Program-made: the position numbers and the translations under genes
Origin: Bordetella pseudohinzii
GTDB taxonomy: Bacteria; Pseudomonadota; Gammaproteobacteria; Burkholderiales; Burkholderiaceae_B
Assembly (NCBI RefSeq): GCF_000657795.2
Contig: NZ_JHEP02000005.1
Location: 124,001-188,000, forward strand
Length of the DNA: 64,000 bases
Direction of reading: 5' to 3'
Shown here: in pieces, positions 59,012 to 64,000 of the stretch
How the letters are laid out: each line of letters starts with the position of its first letter
How positions within the stretch are numbered: the first letter of the stretch is position 1
The notes under the pieces: model-generated
What the model was told of the DNA's origin: nothing
Databases searched by the model: none
The model's input: only the letters and a program-made list of their open reading frames with translations

Positions 59012-59029
59012 GCCGGGATGATGCGCGCC

Positions 59030-60406
59030 TCAGCTGACGTCGCCCACGCGGGCCAGCGGCGGGTTGGCCGTGAAGTAGCGGTCGATGCCGGTCAGCATGG
59101 CCTGCGCCAGCTTGTCCAGGTGCGCGCTGCTGCGCAGCTTGGCTTCTTCTTCGGGGTTGCTGATAAAGGCCGTCTCGACCAGGATGGAGGGGATATCCGG
59201 CGCCTTGAGCACCGCGAAGCCGGCCTGCTCGACGCGGTTTTTATGCAGGCGGTTGATCTTCTTGATCTCGTCCAGGAAGGCCGTGCCGACCTTGAGCGAA
59301 TCATTGATCTGCGCCGTGGTGGACAGGTCCAGCAGCACCTTGGCGACCTGGCGGTCGTGGCTGCCGAGATTGACGCCGCCGATCAGGTCGGCGGCGTTTT
59401 CTTTGTCGGCCAGCCAGCGCGCCTGGGTGCTGGATGCGCCGCGCTCGGAGAGCGCGAACACCGAGGAGCCGTTGGCCGTGGGCTTGACCCAGGCATCGGC
59501 ATGGATGGAGACGAACAGGTCGGCGCGCACGCGACGGGCTTTCTGCACGCGCACATGCAGCGGCACGAAATAATCGTCGTCGCGCGTCAGGTAGGCGCGC
59601 ATGGCCGGCTGCGCGTCGATCAGGGTCTTGAGGCGGCGCGCGATGCGCAGCACCACGTCTTTTTCGCGCAGGCCCGAGGCGCCGATGGCGCCCGGATCCT
59701 CGCCACCGTGGCCGGGATCGAGCGCGATGGTGAGCATGCGGCGCCGCGCGCGCCCGGGCGCCGGCGTGGGCGCGGCGGGCTTGGGCACGGGCAGCGCGGG
59801 GGCGGGCTCCTGGCCGCGCGCCAGCGGCGCGGGGGCCGGCGCGGGCTGGTTGCGCGCGATCTCGTCCAGCACGCGCGCCAGCGGATCATCGACGTCGGGG
59901 GCGGACGATTTATTCAGGATGGCGACCAGCGGGTCCTGGGCGATCTTGGGATAGAGATCGAGCACCAGGCGGTACTGGTAGTCGCCCACCGGCTTGAGGG
60001 TGAAGACCTGCGGCGCGACGGCCTGCTTGAGGTCGAAGACCAGGCGCACGACATTGGGGCGGTTCTGCGCCACGCGCAGGCCCTGGATATACGGATCGTC
60101 GGGCCTGACCTTGGCGATGAGGTCGTTCAAGGCCGCGTTGGTCGTGAGGCCTTCGATATCGACCACCAGGCGATGGGGATTTTCGAGGGTGAACTGTTCG
60201 GCCTTGAGCTCGCGGTCGAGTTCGAGCGTGACGCGGGTGTATTCCTCGGCGGGCCAGGTGCGCACCGCGAGAATGGTGGCGGCCCGCGCCAGCCGCGGCA
60301 CGACGGGCAATACGAGCAGGGTCGCCGCGACGCTGATCAGGCGTCGGCGCGTGGCGGCGCGTGGCGGGAGTGCGCCGCTGTCGGAGGGACAATCGCGTTC
60401 AACCAT
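59030..60406 (-). CDS. amiC: N-acetylmuramoyl-L-alanine amidase (AmiC type)
   Basis: A 458-residue periplasmic amidase that cleaves septal peptidoglycan to separate daughter cells. A twin-arginine signal (ATRRRLISVAATLLVLPVV) leads the protein; an AMIN domain spans ~45-150 (septal targeting); a Pro/Ala linker follows; the Amidase_3 catalytic domain spans ~225-445 with IALDPGHGGEDPGAIG (zinc His), FVSIHADAW and PSILVETAFISNPEEE (catalytic Glu). The ATG at 60406 gives a 70-base overlap with tsaE but is the only start that retains the whole Tat signal. Confidence 0.94.
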   Translation of the reverse strand: MVERDCPSDSGALPPRAATRRRLISVAATLLVLPVVPRLARAATILAVRTWPAEEYTRVTLELDRELKAEQFTLENPHRLVVDIEGLTTNAALNDLIAKVRPDDPYIQGLRVAQNRPNVVRLVFDLKQAVAPQVFTLKPVGDYQYRLVLDLYPKIAQDPLVAILNKSSAPDVDDPLARVLDEIARNQPAPAPAPLARGQEPAPALPVPKPAAPTPAPGRARRRMLTIALDPGHGGEDPGAIGASGLREKDVVLRIARRLKTLIDAQPAMRAYLTRDDDYFVPLHVRVQKARRVRADLFVSIHADAWVKPTANGSSVFALSERGASSTQARWLADKENAADLIGGVNLGSHDRQVAKVLLDLSTTAQINDSLKVGTAFLDEIKKINRLHKNRVEQAGFAVLKAPDIPSILVETAFISNPEEEAKLRSSAHLDKLAQAMLTGIDRYFTANPPLARVGDVS

Positions 60407-60870
60407 GTTTGTCCTCGGGCGGTGTAGGCGGTCAAGGTGGCGTCGCGTCCTGGCTCGCCGTGGAGCAGGGCGATCTCCAGATCCGGCACCGGTAAAAAGC
60501 CCCCGGCACGCTCGGGCCATTCGATCAGGACTACCGCATCGTCACGCAATAAATCGCGGAATCCAGCGTCCAACCATTCGCGCGTATCACTAAGTCTATA
60601 AAAATCAAAGTGATAGAAGTATAAGTTAGAAACTTTATAGGATTCAAGCAGGGCATAGGTCGGACTTTTGATCCGGCCCTTGATGCCGCTTGCGCGCAAC
60701 AGTGCCCGGGTGAAGGCGGTTTTGCCCGCGCCGAGATCGCCGCGCAGGTGTATCCGTCCCCCGGCCGGGCCATGGCTGCCGTTGACCAGCGGCGCCAGTT
60801 GTCCGGCCAGCGCGTCGGTGGCGTGTTCGTCGGGCAGGTGCAGTTCGAGGCGGGCGAGAGGAACGGACAT
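60337..60870 (-). CDS. tsaE: tRNA threonylcarbamoyladenosine biosynthesis ATPase TsaE
   Basis: A 177-residue P-loop ATPase that supports t6A37 modification with TsaB and TsaD. Walker A is RGDLGAGKTAFTRALL near residue 44; GRIKSPTYALLESY and YHFDFYRLSD are the conserved switch and Walker B-like segments; VVLIEWPERA follows. The codons at about 60585-60652, encoding YKVSNLYFYHFDFYRLSDT, are strongly AT-rich (TTA, AGA, CTT, AGT), unlike the rest of the gene and window. Its pairing with amiC is common in proteobacteria. Confidence 0.92.
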   Translation of the reverse strand: MSVPLARLELHLPDEHATDALAGQLAPLVNGSHGPAGGRIHLRGDLGAGKTAFTRALLRASGIKGRIKSPTYALLESYKVSNLYFYHFDFYRLSDTREWLDAGFRDLLRDDAVVLIEWPERAGGFLPVPDLEIALLHGEPGRDATLTAYTARGQTWLNAIVPPTAAHSRHAPPRADA

Positions 60871-60947
60871 GGGAAGGGCCAGGTGGTAAAAACGGAATGG
60901 TGAGTCGGATTATAGGAAGGGCGGCCTTTCTGCTACGCTTTCGATTT

Positions 60948-60966
60948 GATAGTGATTCTCATTGTC
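60948..60966 (+). promoter_or_regulatory. Fur box upstream of fumC
   Basis: GATAGTGATTCTCATTGTC matches the 19-base consensus GATAATGATAATCATTATC at 15 positions by eye. It ends 52 bases before the fumC start, where bound Fe-Fur would block transcription. Fur control of fumC is known in pseudomonads, which supports the reading. Confidence 0.72.
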
Positions 60967-61018
60967 CTTTCCGGGGCAAGCCCGGCAGGACACTTTCGTT
61001 GTTACGGAGCTGTGATCC

Positions 61019-62410
<1,392 letters not shown>

Positions 62411-62417
62411 CGGCCGG

Positions 62418-63308
62418 CTAGCCCAGCATCAGCCATAGCGGGATGGTGATGGCCGAGAACAGGGTGCCCAGCGAGAGCAGCACGGCCACCATGCGGCCGT
62501 CGCCGCCCATGCGCATGGCCAGCACATAGCTGGCCGAAGCCGTGGGCAGGGCGGCGAAAAGCAGCAGCATGCGGGCCTCCAGGGCGGGCAGCGGCAGCAG
62601 CCGCGCCACGCCCATGGCGACCAGGGGCATGGCCAGCAGCTTGACGGCCAGCATCCAGCCGATCAGGCGGCCATGGCCCCGGCCTCCCTCCCACGACAGG
62701 CTGGCGCCCACGCAGAGGATGCCCAGCGCGATCGCGGCCGCGCCCAGGCGCGCCAGCACGGTATCCACCGGGCCCGGCAGGGACAGCCCCGCCAGATTGC
62801 AGGCCAGGGCCAGCAGCGTGGAGACGACCAGGGGATTGCGCGCCAGCTCGCCCAGCAGCCTGTTGCCATTGTGGCGGGCCAGGCCGTAGACCGCGGCGAT
62901 ATTGGCCATGGGAACCGCGAAGCCGATGATGAGAGCCATGACGGTCTGGCCCGCCGCGCCGTTCAGGCTGGCCGCCAGGGCCAGGCCGATATAGGTATTG
63001 AAGCGATAGCCGCATTGCGCCGCCGAGGCCAGGGCGATGGGCGCGGGCTTGAGCAGGGGCGCGGCCAGCCAGGACAGCGCCACGCCGGCGGTGATCATGG
63101 CAAAGGCGGCCTGCAGCAGCAGCACCGCATTGCCGGCGCTGATGGGGGTGCGCAGGATGGACTGGAAGAGCAGGGCGGGGAAGAGAACGAAATACACCAG
63201 CCGCTCGCAGCCGGCGAAGAACTCGCGCGTGAAGGCCAGTCTATGGCGCAGGGCCCAGCCCAGGGCGACGAGCAGAAAATCAGGCAATACAAGCAGGGCG
63301 ACCGACAT
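62418..63308 (-). CDS. Auxin efflux carrier (AEC) family transporter
   Basis: A 296-residue inner-membrane protein with about ten hydrophobic segments. The N-terminus VALLVLPDFLLVALGWALRHR and LVYFVLFPALLFQSIL are typical of AEC transporters (MdcF/malonate-like carriers), as is the NTYIGLALAASLNG stretch in the middle and ILCVGASLSWEGG after the break. Substrate unknown; small carboxylates are usual in bacterial members. ATG 63308 (MSVALLVLP) is preferred to ATG 63323 five codons earlier; neither has a strong ribosome-binding site. Confidence 0.85.
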   Translation of the reverse strand: MSVALLVLPDFLLVALGWALRHRLAFTREFFAGCERLVYFVLFPALLFQSILRTPISAGNAVLLLQAAFAMITAGVALSWLAAPLLKPAPIALASAAQCGYRFNTYIGLALAASLNGAAGQTVMALIIGFAVPMANIAAVYGLARHNGNRLLGELARNPLVVSTLLALACNLAGLSLPGPVDTVLARLGAAAIALGILCVGASLSWEGGRGHGRLIGWMLAVKLLAMPLVAMGVARLLPLPALEARMLLLFAALPTASASYVLAMRMGGDGRMVAVLLSLGTLFSAITIPLWLMLG

Positions 63309-63533
63309 GACGCAGCGCAACATATTATGTATTTGAGAAGGCTGAATCCTACCTCGGCCCCGCCATTTGCTGCTATTCTCCGAAATCGAGCGCACGCCGC
63401 CCGGCCCCGGGCGGTGACAGACGCAGATCGCGTTCGCCAATAAATCACACAGACACAGGCCGTCTACAGGCGGCCGATCCCGCACATCGGCGCTGCTCAC
63501 GCGCGGCGCCGCCTATCAGGAGGAAACACACCG

Positions 63534-64000
63534 ATGATCAAAGTACGCACTCTCGTTCAGGCGATGGCCGTGGCCGTGGGCTTTGCCGCTGCCGCCGGCG
63601 CTCAGGCGGCCAACTATCCCGACAAGCCCATCCGCGTGATCGTTCCGTTCGCGCCCGGCGGCTCGACCGACATCATCGCCCGCATCGTGACCCAGCGTAT
63701 GGCCCAGGAACTCGGCCAGCCCATGGTGGTCGAGAACAAGGGTGGCGCCGGCGGCGCCATCGGCGCGGCCGAAGCCGCCCGCGCCGCGCCGGACGGCTAC
63801 ACGCTGTCCATCGCCACGGTGTCGACCATGGCCGTGAACCCGGCCTGCCGTCCCAATGATCTGCCCTACGATCCGATCAAGGACTTCCAGCCCGTCACCA
63901 ACTTCGCCAACACGGCCAACGTGGTGGCGGTCAACCCGAAGTTCCCGGCCAAGGACTTCAAGGGCTTCATCGAAGAGCTGAAGAAGAACCCCGGCAAGTA
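63534..64000 (+). CDS. Bug-family solute-binding protein, 3' end cut by window
   Basis: The first 155 residues of a second TctC/Bug-type periplasmic binding protein; the gene runs off the right edge. Strong ribosome-binding site AGGAGGAAAC precedes the ATG. Signal peptide ends at AGAQA near residue 25. NYPDKPIRVIVPFAPGGSTDIIAR, VENKGGAGGAIGAAEAA and APDGYTLSIATVSTMAVNPAC are the family motifs. It differs clearly from the tcu-linked Bug protein. The ligand is unknown; the AEC carrier gene is divergent. Confidence 0.9.
   Translation, partial: MIKVRTLVQAMAVAVGFAAAAGAQAANYPDKPIRVIVPFAPGGSTDIIARIVTQRMAQELGQPMVVENKGGAGGAIGAAEAARAAPDGYTLSIATVSTMAVNPACRPNDLPYDPIKDFQPVTNFANTANVVAVNPKFPAKDFKGFIEELKKNPGK

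Noticed and set aside
56340-59021. 893-residue open frame on the plus strand antisense to the exoprotein N-terminus
   Set aside because: It is a shadow of the GC-rich minus-strand gene: Arg/Gly/Ala-rich, no family motifs, and the minus frame has a complete signal peptide and TPS domain.

Overview
This window is a GC-rich chromosomal segment of a betaproteobacterium, most likely a Bordetella or a close Alcaligenaceae relative. I infer this from gene content and codon style: Bug-type tripartite tricarboxylate transporter binding proteins, the amgK-murU / lptD-surA-rsmA envelope block, class III CoA-transferases, a FhaB-like filamentous hemagglutinin gene, and GC-ending codons throughout. I saw no rRNA, tRNA, CRISPR array or transposase.

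Layout. 1-4.9 kb: a plus-strand catabolic operon, cut by the window edge, with a CoA-transferase, a dihydroxyphthalate decarboxylase-like protein, a gentisate dioxygenase-like bicupin, a fumarylacetoacetate hydrolase-family enzyme and a flavin/2Fe-2S reductase. 5-9.2 kb: small-molecule and envelope genes (tam, an aldo/keto reductase, an OmpA-type lipoprotein, phhB, a membrane coiled-coil protein). 9.4-16 kb: cell-wall recycling (amgK-murU), divergent from lptD-surA-rsmA. 16-23.8 kb: central metabolism and housekeeping (glycerate kinase, pyk, fadE, def, gloA). 23.9-28.5 kb: a tricarballylate/citrate-type cluster (LysR, tcuA, tcuB, Bug protein). 28.5-33.7 kb: ygjP, plsC, gmhB, glyS, glyQ. 34-39.3 kb: a crotonase, class I fumarase, then a three-gene set matching the itaconate pathway (hydratase, CoA-transferase, citramalyl-CoA lyase). 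39.4-47.5 kb: folK-pcnB-HAD-hda, purM, miaA-mutL and a DedA protein. 47.6-58.9 kb: one 3766-residue exoprotein. 59-64 kb: amiC-tsaE, a Fur-box-preceded fumC, an AEC transporter and a second Bug gene cut by the right edge.

The most unusual item is the 3766-residue protein. It starts like a classical two-partner-secretion exoprotein (extended signal peptide, NPNGI motif, hemagglutinin repeats). Its C-terminal ~1400 residues look like a toxin payload: an ADP-ribosyltransferase-like domain, two domains with the His/Cys signatures of the C80 cysteine protease of MARTX toxins, an orphan C80 tail, an SGHY-motif domain, and three copies of an unrecognised ~175-residue module marked by F(S/T)PDxW and LAQY. 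No TpsB transporter and no immunity gene lie next to it. This combination suggests a secreted, self-processing, host-directed multi-effector built on an FHA adhesin.

A second theme is C4/C5 dicarboxylate metabolism. An Fe-S class I fumarase (34.8 kb) and an iron-independent class II fumarase (61 kb) are both present, and the second has a 15/19 match to the Fur consensus upstream, suggesting an iron-responsive swap. Itaconate and tricarballylate catabolism genes would feed the same part of metabolism.
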